Shown: positions 1-9,598, numbered from the stretch's first letter. The stretch is DNA of 64,000 nt from Longimicrobiales bacterium (GCA_951813395.1 OX638356.1:1777340-1841339), one strand, 5' to 3'. A program made the numbers and translations. Notes: generated by a model not told the origin, from the sequence alone.

Positions 1-852
1 GCTGACGCCCACACGCCCGATGACGCCGGCACCGGGCAGGCCGTTCGCCAGCGCGGGGTCGGTGAGGCGCGTCCAGCTGTTGCCGCCGTCCGCCGAGCGG
101 AAGAGGCCGCTCCCCGGGCCGCCGCTACGGAAGTGCCAGGGCCGCCGCAGGTAGTCGTACATGCCGGCGTAGACGATGTCGGGATTGAGCGGGTCGATCG
201 CGACGTCGCTCGCGCCCGTGGTCTCGTTCCTGTAGAGGACGCGTTCCCACGTGTTGCCGCCGTCCGCCGATCGGAAGAGGCCCCGCTCCTCGTTCGGTCC
301 CCACGCGTGGCCCATGGCCGCCGCGAAGACGATCCGGGGGTTGCGGGGATGGATGACGATGCGCGAGAAACGCTCCGTTTCGGTCAGCCCGAGGTGCGTC
401 CAGGTCGCCCCGCCGTCGATGCTCCGGTAGATGCCGTCGCCGATCGAGATGCTGTTGCGCACCGCGCCCTCCCCGGTGCCCACATACACCACGTCCGGGT
501 CGTCCGGCCGCACCGCTATGGCCCCGATCGACAGCGTGCCCCCGTCCTCGAAGACCGGCTCGAAGGTGGTGCCGCCGTTCGTGGACCTGAAGAGTCCTGA
601 AGACGAGGAGCCGACGTACAGGATGTTGCGGTTGTCCGGGACGCCGGCGACGTCCGAGATCCTTCCCGAGAACATGGCGGGGCCGATTTCGCGCCAGGAA
701 AGGCCGGACAGGACCGCTCCATCGCCCACAAGCGCGTTCGGCCCGGTGGTGGTGGCCTGGGCAGCGGGCGAGTCGGGCGCTGGCTGACAGCGCGCCAGGG
801 CGAGGGCCAGGAAGACCGCGAGAAGGGATGCGGCTGCGCGGTTCCGGATCAT
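1..852 (-). CDS. exported Asp-box (BNR/sortilin-type) beta-propeller protein, 3' part missing
   Basis: The reverse strand encodes the first 284 residues of a secreted beta-propeller protein; the rest lies beyond base 1. The start is the ATG at 852-850, with AAGGAG about 7 bases upstream. A signal peptide with a Leu/Ala core ends in LALARC, a lipoprotein-like Cys. At least four Asp-box motifs follow (RSTNGGTTF, RSIDGGATW, RSADGGNTW, RSADGGNSW), each closing a propeller strand, with linkers such as VYVGTGEGAVRNS and HAWGPNEERGLFRS. This pattern is that of the large VPS10/sortilin-like 'glycosyl hydrolase' proteins common in Gemmatimonadota and Acidobacteria, whose substrate is mostly unknown. 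It lies 108 bases downstream of the FG-GAP gene on the same strand and could be cotranscribed or separate. Confidence 0.8.
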   Translation of the reverse strand, partial: MIRNRAAASLLAVFLALALARCQPAPDSPAAQATTTGPNALVGDGAVLSGLSWREIGPAMFSGRISDVAGVPDNRNILYVGSSSSGLFRSTNGGTTFEPVFEDGGTLSIGAIAVRPDDPDVVYVGTGEGAVRNSISIGDGIYRSIDGGATWTHLGLTETERFSRIVIHPRNPRIVFAAAMGHAWGPNEERGLFRSADGGNTWERVLYRNETTGASDVAIDPLNPDIVYAGMYDYLRRPWHFRSGGPGSGLFRSADGGNSWTRLTDPALANGLPGAGVIGRVGVS

Positions 853-960
853 GACGAACTCCTTCCGGCCGGAGCGGCGTGCCCGGTTAGGATAGGGGGC
901 CCCGAGTGCGGCGGGCAAGCGGTAACGGTGCCCCCTGCATGTCAGGTCAGCCCGTCACGC

Positions 961-3900
961 TCAGCGTCGCCCGATTCTCCGCGTATGCCAGGTCTCGACG
1001 ACCTCAGGGTACGGGTATGACGCGGCACCGGGGCGGTCCCGAGCGTCCACGGCGCTGACGCGGTCGCCCTCTGCCACTCCCCGCCCGGCCTCGTCGTACG
1101 GGTATTGGCCCATCCCGTCAAAGGGCATGGGGCCCACCTTCCACCCGGCGGCGGTATTCATGTCGGCGTCCTTCAGCCATCCCTCGGTGTATATGACGAA
1201 GTCACGAGTCCACCCCTCGCGCAGATCCGGCAGTCCGCCGGCATCGAAGCGGAGCGACAGCTCGTCGCCGGGGCCCATGATCGGGTAGCGGTCGTCGGCT
1301 TCCCCGACCAGCGGGAGCACGTCGCCGTAGCGCGTGAAGCGCCCGACGATCGGACGCCAGCGCGGCTCCTCCGACACCGTTCCGTAGTCGAACCAGGGCG
1401 GGCCCGAGCGTCCGCCTTTCCGGTATTCCCGGGAGAATCCGCGGTAGCGCAGGTCGGCCGCGGCAGGTTCAAGCACGGTCAGCCTTGTGGGGGCCGCGGG
1501 CGCGCCCACCGAGAAGAAGACCTCGTCCCAGTAGATGTTCATGTTGGTGCGGATGCGAACGCGGTGGTCGGAGGTCGGAAAGAGCCCGGTGAGATCCTGC
1601 ACGATCGTCTTGTTTTTCCCCGACGGGAAGCTGAGCTCGGCGACCGCGGTCTCCCACTCGCCGTCCTCGCCGATCACCTGCAGGTGCGGCATGACGGTTG
1701 CCAGCGCGGAAGACTGCGAGAGCGCGACGTTGATGCTCGCGTCGGTCGGAAAGATCCATCCGCGCAGGTACAGCTGAATCGGCTGGCCGGGGTCGAAGTC
1801 GCCCAGGTCGAGGACGAGATCGTGCAGCTCGCTGATGCCCTGGTATCGGAGCGGCCTGAAGTCGCCGACGTACACGTCGTCCGACGCCGCAAGCGCCACC
1901 AGAGCGTCGCGTCCGAGGTGGTCGGTGGCCCAACGGGGTGAACGCCGCTCCCCAACCTGGTGGAGTGCCAGGCGGACCTCGGGTCCCGGTGCCACAAAGC
2001 GCTCATCGACGAAGACATCGACGGAATCCGGATGATCGACCGCGATCAGATCGATTTCGTCGATATAGAAGACCTCCCACAGCTCATCGGTGACCCGCAG
2101 TTCGAAATGGCCATTTCGTTCGCGGAGCGCGTCGCCCGGAATGCGAAGGTATTCCTTCGACGCGTGCGGCGGGGCGTAGTGCGCTTCTCCGCGCGCCATG
2201 AGACCGGTCGGCATTCCCAGCGCACTCTTCCACAGGATGTCGGTCACGAACTCGAAGCGTTCTCCGTTCCAGGCGAACAGCGTTGGGCACGAGCCCTTGA
2301 GAATCTGCTCTTCGACGATCGACTGGTTGGCGTCGCTGTAGAGGATGTTCTGGGGCACACCGTTGGGCCATCGCACCCTGATCACGTCAGCGCCCGGACG
2401 CTGGCCGAGCCCGACATGAATTTCGGGCTTGTCGACGACCACGGTCCGGTACAGAGCGCCCGCCCGCACCTCGACCTTTGCCCCGAGACCGAAGTGGTTG
2501 TTCTTGCCGCTGCCGGTGGAAAGCCCGACGAGCCGAATCTTCAGGTACCGGTTCGCGTTGCCGCCGTCGTTGCGCAGCAGCCTCACCGAACCATCGGCGG
2601 TCGATGCGAACAGGTCGAGATCGCCGTCTGCGCCGAAGTCGGCCGCCACGATCCGACGGAGCGGAGGAAGCCGGGGGATGAGATGTGAAAGGTCTTCGAA
2701 GCGCCCGGCGGCGGCGTTCCGATAGAGGCCTATGACACCCTCGCCGCTGGACGACTCGCCGGCCAGTGCGATATCGAGCCAGCCGTCGTTGTCGAAGTCA
2801 AGTAGAATGCCGTCGTGGATCACGAGCCGGGATGCGCCCGCCAGCAGGGCTTCCGGTCGTCGGTCGCTTTCGAATCTGCCGCCGCCCTGATTGAGCCAGA
2901 GGGCGACTCCGGAACCGCCGCGTGGTGCAGTCAGGAGATCGAGCCAGCCGTCGTTGTCATAGTCCCCCACCGAGACGATGCCATGGCGGTCCGCTGCCAC
3001 CCCCCGCTCACCGGCTCGCTCGGCCAGCCGGCCGGAGCGTTCGTTATCGTAGAGTTTCAGCGGCCCGCCCGGATCCGCGACGGCAAAGTCGAGGTCGTCG
3101 TCGTCATCGAAGTCGCCGAACGCGGCCGAGCCGCCGGGGGCAACCGGCTGCCGCAGCCCCGCGAGCGCAGTCACATCGGTGAACGTCCCATCGAGGTTGT
3201 TGCGCAGCATCGCACCGTCGGAGTCGGCGGCGAACGCCAGATCCAGGTCGCCGTCGTGGTCGTGGTCGAGGAAGAGCGGCGCGCCGGAGGGAAGCGGGGC
3301 TCCGAGCGGTTCCGTCATTTCCCGAAACGAGCCATCGCCCTGGTTGCGGAAGATCGCCCCCGTCCCACCGCGGGCGAGGTACAGGTCAAGATGGCCATCG
3401 TTGTCGATGTCGCCGAACGCCGCGTCGGTGGGGACCGGGCCGGCGAGTCCCGCGCCAGCCGTCTCGTCCACAAAGCCGGCGGAATGACCGCGCAGAAACC
3501 GCCCACCCGCGTAGATGTCGAGATCCCCGTCGCCGTCATGGTCCATGACCAGTAGCGCCCCCGCGGCACCGCCGCCGGACGGAATGCCCGCGCTCGCCGT
3601 CACGTCGGTGAAGCGAAGCGCCGCAAGCACGGTTTCGGCATCGCGTTCGCCGTCTCCGATCAGGTCGCTGAACGTGACGATCGGCAGCCCGGCCAGCACT
3701 CCGCCCGTGCCGCGCAGGTCGCGCAACCCCCGCTGATAGCCCGGTGTCGTGCGCATCACATTGTGAAACGGAAGGAACTCGGCCAGAGCGGTCATGGCAT
3801 CGCCGTCCCTGGCCGCAGCCAGGGCCGCGTCGAAGAGGTCCTGGCCCTCAACCGGGAACACGGGCACGATCTGGCGGAGTGCTTCGAGACCCACGGTGGC

Positions 3901-4488
3901 GGAGTCCGCCAGCCCGACCGCCAGCAACGCCTGCACGTGTTCGACGCGCGCCGCAACGTTGCCGGGATCAAGTTCCGCCAGCACACCCAGCGTCGATGCG
4001 CGCCGGGCACCTGCTTCCGCACTGGTCGAATCGGCGTCGAGCGACGCGAGCGCGTACAGCGTCCTGCCGTGTGTTGCGTCCGATGCCAGTCCTCGCTCCA
4101 GTTCAGCGCGGGCCACGTCCGCGCGGTCGGACGCGAGCAGGACATCGGCAAGGATCAGCCGCACGTCGGGATCGTCCGGGTCGAGGTCGAGCGCACGGCG
4201 CACCGCCGTCCCGGCGTCGGCCAGACGCCCCATCCCGAGATACGCGAGACTCAGATTGGCGAGCGCCGCCGGCTCGCCCGGAGCCATCCGCACCAGCCGC
4301 TCGAACTCGGTGGCGGCTTCCTGAAGCCGGTTCTCCTCGAGGTGCGCGAGGCCAACCGTCTGGATGGTCAGGAGTTCCGCCACGTCGGGGGGAGCGTCCC
4401 GGCACGTCGCCAAAACGGCGCCCGCGAGCGCGCCCGCGAGCGCCATTGCGGCGGTACTCCCGGGCACCGTCGTGCGAAGTCCTCTCAT
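961..4488 (-). CDS. TPR / FG-GAP (VCBS) / ASPIC-UnbV exported protein with extra C-terminal domain
   Basis: About 1175 residues. The reading frame is open far upstream, but that part only mirrors the preceding gene. The likely start is the ATG at 4488, which overlaps the preceding stop as ATGA. The N-terminus is hydrophobic and ends in AVLATC (possible lipoprotein site). Helical TPR-type repeats follow (about 40-200; LAHLEENRLQEAATEFERL, LDLDPDDPDVRLILADVLL). Then come FG-GAP/VCBS blades with calcium-type DHDGDGDLD, DIDNDGHLD and DFDDDDDLD motifs, and an ASPIC/UnbV-like segment (GLGAKVEVRAG, VRWPNG). A long C-terminal region beginning near CPTLFAWNGERFEFVTDIL resembles regions that follow ASPIC domains in environmental bacteria. 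Probably an envelope or extracellular binding protein. It is the last gene of the coupled cytochrome/FG-GAP unit. Function unknown. Confidence 0.8.
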   Translation of the reverse strand: MRGLRTTVPGSTAAMALAGALAGAVLATCRDAPPDVAELLTIQTVGLAHLEENRLQEAATEFERLVRMAPGEPAALANLSLAYLGMGRLADAGTAVRRALDLDPDDPDVRLILADVLLASDRADVARAELERGLASDATHGRTLYALASLDADSTSAEAGARRASTLGVLAELDPGNVAARVEHVQALLAVGLADSATVGLEALRQIVPVFPVEGQDLFDAALAAARDGDAMTALAEFLPFHNVMRTTPGYQRGLRDLRGTGGVLAGLPIVTFSDLIGDGERDAETVLAALRFTDVTASAGIPSGGGAAGALLVMDHDGDGDLDIYAGGRFLRGHSAGFVDETAGAGLAGPVPTDAAFGDIDNDGHLDLYLARGGTGAIFRNQGDGSFREMTEPLGAPLPSGAPLFLDHDHDGDLDLAFAADSDGAMLRNNLDGTFTDVTALAGLRQPVAPGGSAAFGDFDDDDDLDFAVADPGGPLKLYDNERSGRLAERAGERGVAADRHGIVSVGDYDNDGWLDLLTAPRGGSGVALWLNQGGGRFESDRRPEALLAGASRLVIHDGILLDFDNDGWLDIALAGESSSGEGVIGLYRNAAAGRFEDLSHLIPRLPPLRRIVAADFGADGDLDLFASTADGSVRLLRNDGGNANRYLKIRLVGLSTGSGKNNHFGLGAKVEVRAGALYRTVVVDKPEIHVGLGQRPGADVIRVRWPNGVPQNILYSDANQSIVEEQILKGSCPTLFAWNGERFEFVTDILWKSALGMPTGLMARGEAHYAPPHASKEYLRIPGDALRERNGHFELRVTDELWEVFYIDEIDLIAVDHPDSVDVFVDERFVAPGPEVRLALHQVGERRSPRWATDHLGRDALVALAASDDVYVGDFRPLRYQGISELHDLVLDLGDFDPGQPIQLYLRGWIFPTDASINVALSQSSALATVMPHLQVIGEDGEWETAVAELSFPSGKNKTIVQDLTGLFPTSDHRVRIRTNMNIYWDEVFFSVGAPAAPTRLTVLEPAAADLRYRGFSREYRKGGRSGPPWFDYGTVSEEPRWRPIVGRFTRYGDVLPLVGEADDRYPIMGPGDELSLRFDAGGLPDLREGWTRDFVIYTEGWLKDADMNTAAGWKVGPMPFDGMGQYPYDEAGRGVAEGDRVSAVDARDRPGAASYPYPEVVETWHTRRIGRR

Positions 4489-6272
4489 CCTTGTCCCGGC
4501 CTCTCCCGGACGGTCACCAGTTCGCCTGCCCGCACCGGACCGACCCGCGTCGTTCTGCCGCCGCCCGGCCAAACTACCACGATGCTGTCGGCTGCCCCCG
4601 CCTCCCCGAGACCGAAGATAAGCGGCTGGAGTGACGACTGGGAAAGATAGGACGAACCCGTCGAGACGAAACGCCGCTGTGTGCGGCCGGTGGAGTACAC
4701 GGTCACAAGGGCGCCCAGCGCGTCGTGGTTGGGTGGGGCACCCGCGAGGCGTATGCCGATTCCCGGAGGTGCGGCCAGATCGTTGCGATAGAGCCTCGGC
4801 GCGCCCCCGTTGACCGTGATGAGCAGGTCGAGGTCCAAGTCGCCGTCGATGTCGGCGGTGGCGATGCCACGCCCGACAACGGGCTCTCGAAAGTCGGCTC
4901 CCACCAGGTCGCTGGCATCGATGAACTCTCCCGCGCCGTCTCCCAGAAAGAGCTGGGGCCGCTGTGCGAAGGCCTGTTCCCGCCGTACCGCGCCGATGCC
5001 GGGTTCGATGTGTCCGTTGGCAGCCAGCACATCCGCAGTGCCGTCGAGATCGAAGTCCGCGAAGGCCACGCCGAACGTCAGAGGCACCAGCGTGGGGCGA
5101 GCGAGACGCGCTGCCCCCGCCCGGTCCTGAAAAAGATCGTTGCCGATCCTGGTGAACAGGGCGAGCGGCTCGTGCGCGAAGTTGCCTATCGCGATCGCCC
5201 ACCCGCCATCGCCTGTCAGGTCGGCGACGTCGATGCCCATTCCAGCGCGGGCCCGCCCGGCTTCGTCGAAGGCCACGCCGGCGCGCACGGCGATGTCGGT
5301 GAAGGTGCCGTCTCCCTCGTTGCGATACAGGAAGTTGCGCTGCGTGTCGTTGGCGACCACCAGATCCGGCCAGCCATCGTCGTTGAAATCGGTGACGGCC
5401 ACGCCCAGCGACTTCCCGTCCGGATTGGTGACGCCGGCGGCGTCGGTAATGTCGGCGAAACGCCCCGTTCCGCCCGGGTTCCGGTAGAGACGGCAGGTTT
5501 CGCCCTCGTACTGCTGCGGCGTGGCGTACGACTTGGTTGTTCCGTCGATGGTGGCAAAGAGATCGGTTTCCGGGGTCCAGCGCACGTAGTTGCAGACGTA
5601 GAGGTCGACCCACCCGTCGAGGTCGACATCCACCCAGGCCGCTCCGGTCGACCACGCCGGTGGCCCGCCGGGCGGATCCCCGTCCACTCCGGCCGACCCC
5701 GTGACGTCGGTGAACCTGCCGCCCTCGTTGCGCAGAAGGCGGTTCTGGCCCACCGCGGTGAGGTACACGTCGGCGTCGCCGTCACCGTCGTAGTCCGCGA
5801 CGGCTACGCCCATGCCGTACAGCGACAGGTCGAGTCCCGCGGCTGCTGTCGCGTCCTCGAACCGTCCGCCTCCGAGGTTGCGGTACAGGCGTTGGGTGGG
5901 CCGGTCACCGGGGCGTTCGTGACCCGGCCACCAGTCCGAGTTGACCAGGAGCAGATCGACCAGGTGGTCGCCGTCGTAGTCGAAGAAGGCCGCGCCGCTG
6001 CCGAGTGTCTCCGGCATCCACTTCTCCCCAAAGGCGCCGTGCGAATGCTCGAAGTCGATTCCGGCCTCGGCGGAGACTTCGGTAAAGAGCAGCCCGGCTG
6101 CGACCGTACCGCCGACAGTTGTCGTGTCGGGCGGTGACGAGTATGGCGGAAGGGGCTCGGGCCCGGGATCGCCGCATCCGGGCGCAGCGCACACGAGCAC
6201 GAACGCAGTCACAAGCGAAGGCACGCGGCCGATGCAGCTTGGGCGACCGCTCCGTGCCACATCACGTCTCAT
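4485..6272 (-). CDS. FG-GAP/VCBS repeat lipoprotein with C-terminal ASPIC/UnbV domain
   Basis: 595 residues. The N-terminus has a signal sequence with a candidate lipobox (CAAPGC) followed by a Pro/Gly/Ser-rich linker. The body is a run of FG-GAP/VCBS blades (DYDGDHLVD, DYDGDGDAD, DVDLDGWVD, DFNDDGWPD, DFDLDGTAD, DIDGDLDLD), the integrin-like calcium-binding propeller pattern. The last 100 residues (LGALVTVYSTGRTQRRFV, VVWPGGGRTT) match the ASPIC/UnbV module found in CRTAC1-like proteins. Both ends overlap neighbours by ATGA (4485-4488 and 6269-6272), so the three genes are very likely translated as one unit. Probably anchored in the envelope; ligand not known. Confidence 0.85.
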   Translation of the reverse strand: MRRDVARSGRPSCIGRVPSLVTAFVLVCAAPGCGDPGPEPLPPYSSPPDTTTVGGTVAAGLLFTEVSAEAGIDFEHSHGAFGEKWMPETLGSGAAFFDYDGDHLVDLLLVNSDWWPGHERPGDRPTQRLYRNLGGGRFEDATAAAGLDLSLYGMGVAVADYDGDGDADVYLTAVGQNRLLRNEGGRFTDVTGSAGVDGDPPGGPPAWSTGAAWVDVDLDGWVDLYVCNYVRWTPETDLFATIDGTTKSYATPQQYEGETCRLYRNPGGTGRFADITDAAGVTNPDGKSLGVAVTDFNDDGWPDLVVANDTQRNFLYRNEGDGTFTDIAVRAGVAFDEAGRARAGMGIDVADLTGDGGWAIAIGNFAHEPLALFTRIGNDLFQDRAGAARLARPTLVPLTFGVAFADFDLDGTADVLAANGHIEPGIGAVRREQAFAQRPQLFLGDGAGEFIDASDLVGADFREPVVGRGIATADIDGDLDLDLLITVNGGAPRLYRNDLAAPPGIGIRLAGAPPNHDALGALVTVYSTGRTQRRFVSTGSSYLSQSSLQPLIFGLGEAGAADSIVVVWPGGGRTTRVGPVRAGELVTVRERPGQG

Positions 6273-9196
6273 CGGGCGACCTCGAGCCGGTGGACCGGAA
6301 TCGGTTGCGCCATGAGGTTCGCGCCGGGGTTTCGGGCGCGGTAGGCCCGGGTGACCTCCTGGGCCGCTTCGTCGACTCCGTAGTAGAGGTACGCGGCCTC
6401 GGCGCGAGCGGCCTCCGCTGCGCGGCCCAGCGCCCGCAGCGCCAGCATGCGGTGGTAGTGGGCCACGCGGTCTTCCGGGTCGATCTCGAGCACCCTGTCC
6501 AGCGCATCGAGCGCGTCCTCGTAGCGGCCCCCGAGGAAACGGGTCCGGCCGAGCGCCCGCCAGGCCGCCCGGTCCCCGGGGAACACCTCGAGCACCCGGA
6601 GGTAAGCGAGCGCGGCGTCTTCGTAGCGGCCGTCTTCCCGGAGGACCTGTCCCCAGACCCAGGCGGCCCGCGCGTTGCCGGGGTCAATGGCCTCGGAACG
6701 TTCGAGCGCCCCGTACGCCAGTGCGAGATTCCCCTCGGCGAAGGCGGTGCGCGCGAGGTTGAGCGGGCCGTCGACGCGGTCGGGGGCCATGGCTTCCACC
6801 CGTGCGAACGCTTCGGCGGCCCGTCGCAAGTCACCCTCCAGCAGCAGAGCGATCCCGTAGTCGTTGTGGCGCGTCCAGTCGCGCGGGCCCGCGTTCCCCG
6901 CGTCCGCCGCACGTGCCCCCGGCGGGGCGACCAGGACCTGCACCGAGTCGGCGGCGATCCGGGTTACCGGCAGGTCGGGCGGCGCATCGAATGCGGCGAA
7001 GCCGGCGCGATTCGACTCGAACGCAAAGACGCTGTACGCGCGATCGAACTTCCGCCACAGCAGGCGCGCCGTCACGGTGAGCGTTGAACCGGCAAGCGAG
7101 GCCGGCAACGTGAGTTCGTAGTGCGCCAGATCGGCTGTTCCGGGTCCGATGACGTTCGCGTAGACGGTCGTGTGGATGTCGTGGGCGTTGCGGCGATGAA
7201 TTGCGTTGCCGTTCCCGTCGACCAGGACGGACTTGAACGTGTGCGCGTAAGGGTCCAGGTAGCCGTCGGCCTGCAGCAGGCCGCTCGCCGAGATCCGGCG
7301 TCCCGCGGCATCGGTGACTGTAAACTCGATCCACCCCTCGTTCGAGTCGTTGGTTCCTCCGGGGAAGGTGTGCCCGACGCCCAGGTTCCTGACAACGACG
7401 TCGAAGACAACGGGCTGTCCGGACGGAAGCGACGCACCGCGGGGGGCAACGAGCTGCGGCGGATCCCCGTCGGGGACCCGGACGGCGAAGATGTCGATAC
7501 GCAGCTTCTCCTCCTGCAGGAAGTCCTCGATGCGTCGCAGCGTCGCGCTGTCTCCGCGCACGAAGGGGAGCGCGGTATTGGCGGCGAGAAACCGATGCGA
7601 GCGCACCATCCCGTCCTCGGCGGCGAGGTCGCCCCGGACTGCCGGTTCGGGCGGCATGTGGCAGTCCTGGCAGGTTTGCCGTGCCGCCGGGAGATAGAAC
7701 GTGCGCGCCGCATTGTGCGACACTCCGCTGTCGTCCCAGTTGTCGAACTCGTTCTGGCCGCGCAGCCAGCGGTAGTCGTTCACCGGCTCTGTCAGGCTGA
7801 CCTTGTGGCAGGTGGCGCAATACGTGCTTTCGCGAAAGAAGGGCTTGAGCATGCGCGCGGCGTGCGGGGTCGGACGTGCCCTGAGTGCTGCGTCGTGCAG
7901 GAGACCACCGGGGGACTCCGGGGCCGATGCCGGGAAGATGTAGGGGTCGACAGCACCGCCCGCGATGTTGTAGTTGCCGTTTCCGCTCCGGTCATGGATG
8001 CGGTCGATTGCGTGGCACGCCAGACATGTGAGTCCCGCTTGCGCCTCTGCTGTTCCCCGGTCGACTTCGCGCCCCATCGATCCGGCGAGCAGGAGCACGG
8101 GATCGTGGCATCCGGCACACCACTTGCTCTTGACGCGTCCCACGCCGTCGGAGGCGTTCCCCGGCGACGCGAGATGGCGGTCGATCCAGCGATTGGTCTC
8201 CACCGCCTCCGAGCGCATCGCGAGGATCGTCGCTTCGTAGAACGGATTGTTGAACGACGCGAAGCGGTGCGCTGACGCGGCCCATTGGTCGACGATATCG
8301 GCGTGGCAGCGCTCACAGCTCCCGGACCCGATGCGCGCCTCCATCACGAATCCGCGGGCTGCGGCCTCTGACCGAATGGCTTCGGCGCGCTCGCCAGGCG
8401 CTTCCATGGTGAGGACGCGAGCGGCGAGGAATCCTCCGGTGGTGGTTGTGGCGGGCGAGGGGAAGAACGGGCTTTCGGGTGGTACCGCCGCTGTCGGCAC
8501 CCAGCCTGACGGCCCGAACTCTCCGTGCAACATCGCGCGCGCATCCCGGTCGGCGCCGCCGGACTCCTCCGACCCCGGGGTGCCGGCCATCCTCCCGCCT
8601 GCGACCCCGCCCATCGCGACGGCTCCGTGCACGACGAAGAGCGCCATGCTCGCCGCAGCCGCGGTCCCGAGGAAGCGGGCCAGGCGGGCAGCGGTCGGAG
8701 GCGTGTGGCTTACCGCCCGGTGTGCCGCGTAACCGCCGAACACCAGTATGGCCGCGCCGATGTGCAGCCACCACGCCCAGCGGTGCTCCGCGCTCGCCGC
8801 GGCGGTCAGGATAAAGAGCCCGCTCACCGTAAGGGCCACTCCGACGGCGGCCTGGGACACGCCGGTCCATGCGGCTTTCGCATGGTACCGCCGCCACACC
8901 CTGGGCAGATGAGCGACCAGGAACACGGCCATCAGCCCGGCCAGCAGCAACCCGGCCCCCGTGTGGGCGAGCAGAAGCACCTGATAGAAGTGGGGGATAC
9001 TTGCCGCACCCAGAGCGAATGGTTCGAGTCCGACGCGATCCGCGAGACGGACCAGAAGGAGATAAAGCGTATCCGCGACCATGAAGCCCGACAGCGCGAT
9101 TGTGACGGCCAACAGACGCTTGAGTGCCGGGGACAGGAGAGTGGGCAATCTCCGCGGTACGCCCGCGCGGCCACCTCGCTTCACGTACAGCTGCAT
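6269..9196 (-). CDS. membrane pentahaem cytochrome c with C-terminal TPR domain
   Basis: About 975 residues from the ATG at 9196; an in-frame GTG at 9286 would add 30 Pro/Arg-rich residues, and neither has a strong ribosome site. The N-terminus has about four or five membrane helices (LLAVTIALSGFMVADTLYLL, LLAHTGAGLLLAGLMAVFLV and others). A periplasmic part then carries five CxxCH haem sites: CERCH (8303-8317), CAGCH (8105-8119), CLACH (8013-8027), CATCH (7805-7819) and CQDCH (7658-7672). A beta-rich segment follows, then about four TPRs at the C-terminus (LRRAAEAFARVEAMAPD, YEDALDALDRVLEIDPED). The haem layout recalls cytochrome c554-type multihaem proteins; no CxxCK (NrfA) site is seen. 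It heads the unit with the two FG-GAP genes and probably moves electrons across the envelope. Substrate unknown. Confidence 0.82.
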   Translation of the reverse strand: MQLYVKRGGRAGVPRRLPTLLSPALKRLLAVTIALSGFMVADTLYLLLVRLADRVGLEPFALGAASIPHFYQVLLLAHTGAGLLLAGLMAVFLVAHLPRVWRRYHAKAAWTGVSQAAVGVALTVSGLFILTAAASAEHRWAWWLHIGAAILVFGGYAAHRAVSHTPPTAARLARFLGTAAAASMALFVVHGAVAMGGVAGGRMAGTPGSEESGGADRDARAMLHGEFGPSGWVPTAAVPPESPFFPSPATTTTGGFLAARVLTMEAPGERAEAIRSEAAARGFVMEARIGSGSCERCHADIVDQWAASAHRFASFNNPFYEATILAMRSEAVETNRWIDRHLASPGNASDGVGRVKSKWCAGCHDPVLLLAGSMGREVDRGTAEAQAGLTCLACHAIDRIHDRSGNGNYNIAGGAVDPYIFPASAPESPGGLLHDAALRARPTPHAARMLKPFFRESTYCATCHKVSLTEPVNDYRWLRGQNEFDNWDDSGVSHNAARTFYLPAARQTCQDCHMPPEPAVRGDLAAEDGMVRSHRFLAANTALPFVRGDSATLRRIEDFLQEEKLRIDIFAVRVPDGDPPQLVAPRGASLPSGQPVVFDVVVRNLGVGHTFPGGTNDSNEGWIEFTVTDAAGRRISASGLLQADGYLDPYAHTFKSVLVDGNGNAIHRRNAHDIHTTVYANVIGPGTADLAHYELTLPASLAGSTLTVTARLLWRKFDRAYSVFAFESNRAGFAAFDAPPDLPVTRIAADSVQVLVAPPGARAADAGNAGPRDWTRHNDYGIALLLEGDLRRAAEAFARVEAMAPDRVDGPLNLARTAFAEGNLALAYGALERSEAIDPGNARAAWVWGQVLREDGRYEDAALAYLRVLEVFPGDRAAWRALGRTRFLGGRYEDALDALDRVLEIDPEDRVAHYHRMLALRALGRAAEAARAEAAYLYYGVDEAAQEVTRAYRARNPGANLMAQPIPVHRLEVAR

Positions 9197-9312
9197 GGAA
9201 GATCCGGTTGGGCGCTTGGGCCGCGGTTCCGGTCCCGGAGATTCGCCTGTGGGCTTGCGGCAGTGGGAGGGAGCAGGCCGTCGCACCGCGTAGGTCAGGT
9301 CTCTCGGTTTTT

Positions 9313-9341
9313 ATTATCCGCGTGGAGTGGGCGAGGCGCAA
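9313..9341 (-). promoter_or_regulatory. candidate promoter of the cytochrome/FG-GAP unit
   Basis: On the reverse strand TTGCGC (9341-9336) and GATAAT (9318-9313) are separated by 17 bases, a sigma-70-like arrangement in a locally AT-rich patch. Transcription would begin near 9306, upstream of both possible starts of the cytochrome gene. Sequence match only. Confidence 0.4.
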
Positions 9342-9382
9342 GCCGGAAAGACCGCGGGGATTGCCTTAGCAGACGATTGCGC

Positions 9383-9412
9383 TTGACACGCCCCGCTGCC
9401 GCGGCCCATTAT
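9383..9412 (+). promoter_or_regulatory. candidate infC operon promoter
   Basis: TTGACA (9383-9388) and CATTAT (9407-9412) are separated by 18 bases. Transcription would start near 9420 and give a leader of about 275 bases before infC. It is back-to-back with the candidate promoter of the cytochrome unit. Confidence 0.5.
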
Positions 9413-9572
9413 TAGAATCTGTACCGCCTACGGCGAACCGCAGGACCGGCCGCTTGGCTGGCGGTGCTGACAATCAGGAAGCAGAGGACTGACAGCCTCT
9501 CACCCTCGTAGCTATCGGGCTTCCGGGTCCCAGGTCGGCGGGGTGCGCTTGCGCCTTCGCCGCCAGGTCACG

Positions 9573-9598
9573 AGGCCCGGTCTTCCGGGCCTTTTTTT
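9573..9598 (+). terminator. intrinsic terminator within the infC leader (probable attenuator)
   Basis: AGGCCCGG (9573-9580), a TCTT loop and CCGGGCCT (9585-9592) form an 8-bp GC stem running into seven T residues (9592-9598). It lies after the likely infC promoter and about 100 bases before the infC start, so it would cut off the operon transcript unless prevented. The leader before it holds further helices (a GGCGG..CCGCC stem near 9537-9564), and an upstream CCGGG (about 9525-9529) could pair with the CCCGG of the terminator arm. In other phyla infC-rpmI-rplT leaders are controlled by ribosomal protein L20 or by transcription attenuation; that this leader works likewise is inference. Confidence 0.7.

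Noticed and set aside
4489-5655. Upstream extension of the TPR/FG-GAP gene
   Set aside because: Arg-rich out-of-frame reading of the preceding FG-GAP gene; the ATGA overlap gives the start.
6269-9196. NrfA-type nitrite reductase
   Set aside because: Five CxxCH sites but no CxxCK site, and the arrangement with membrane helices and TPRs does not fit.
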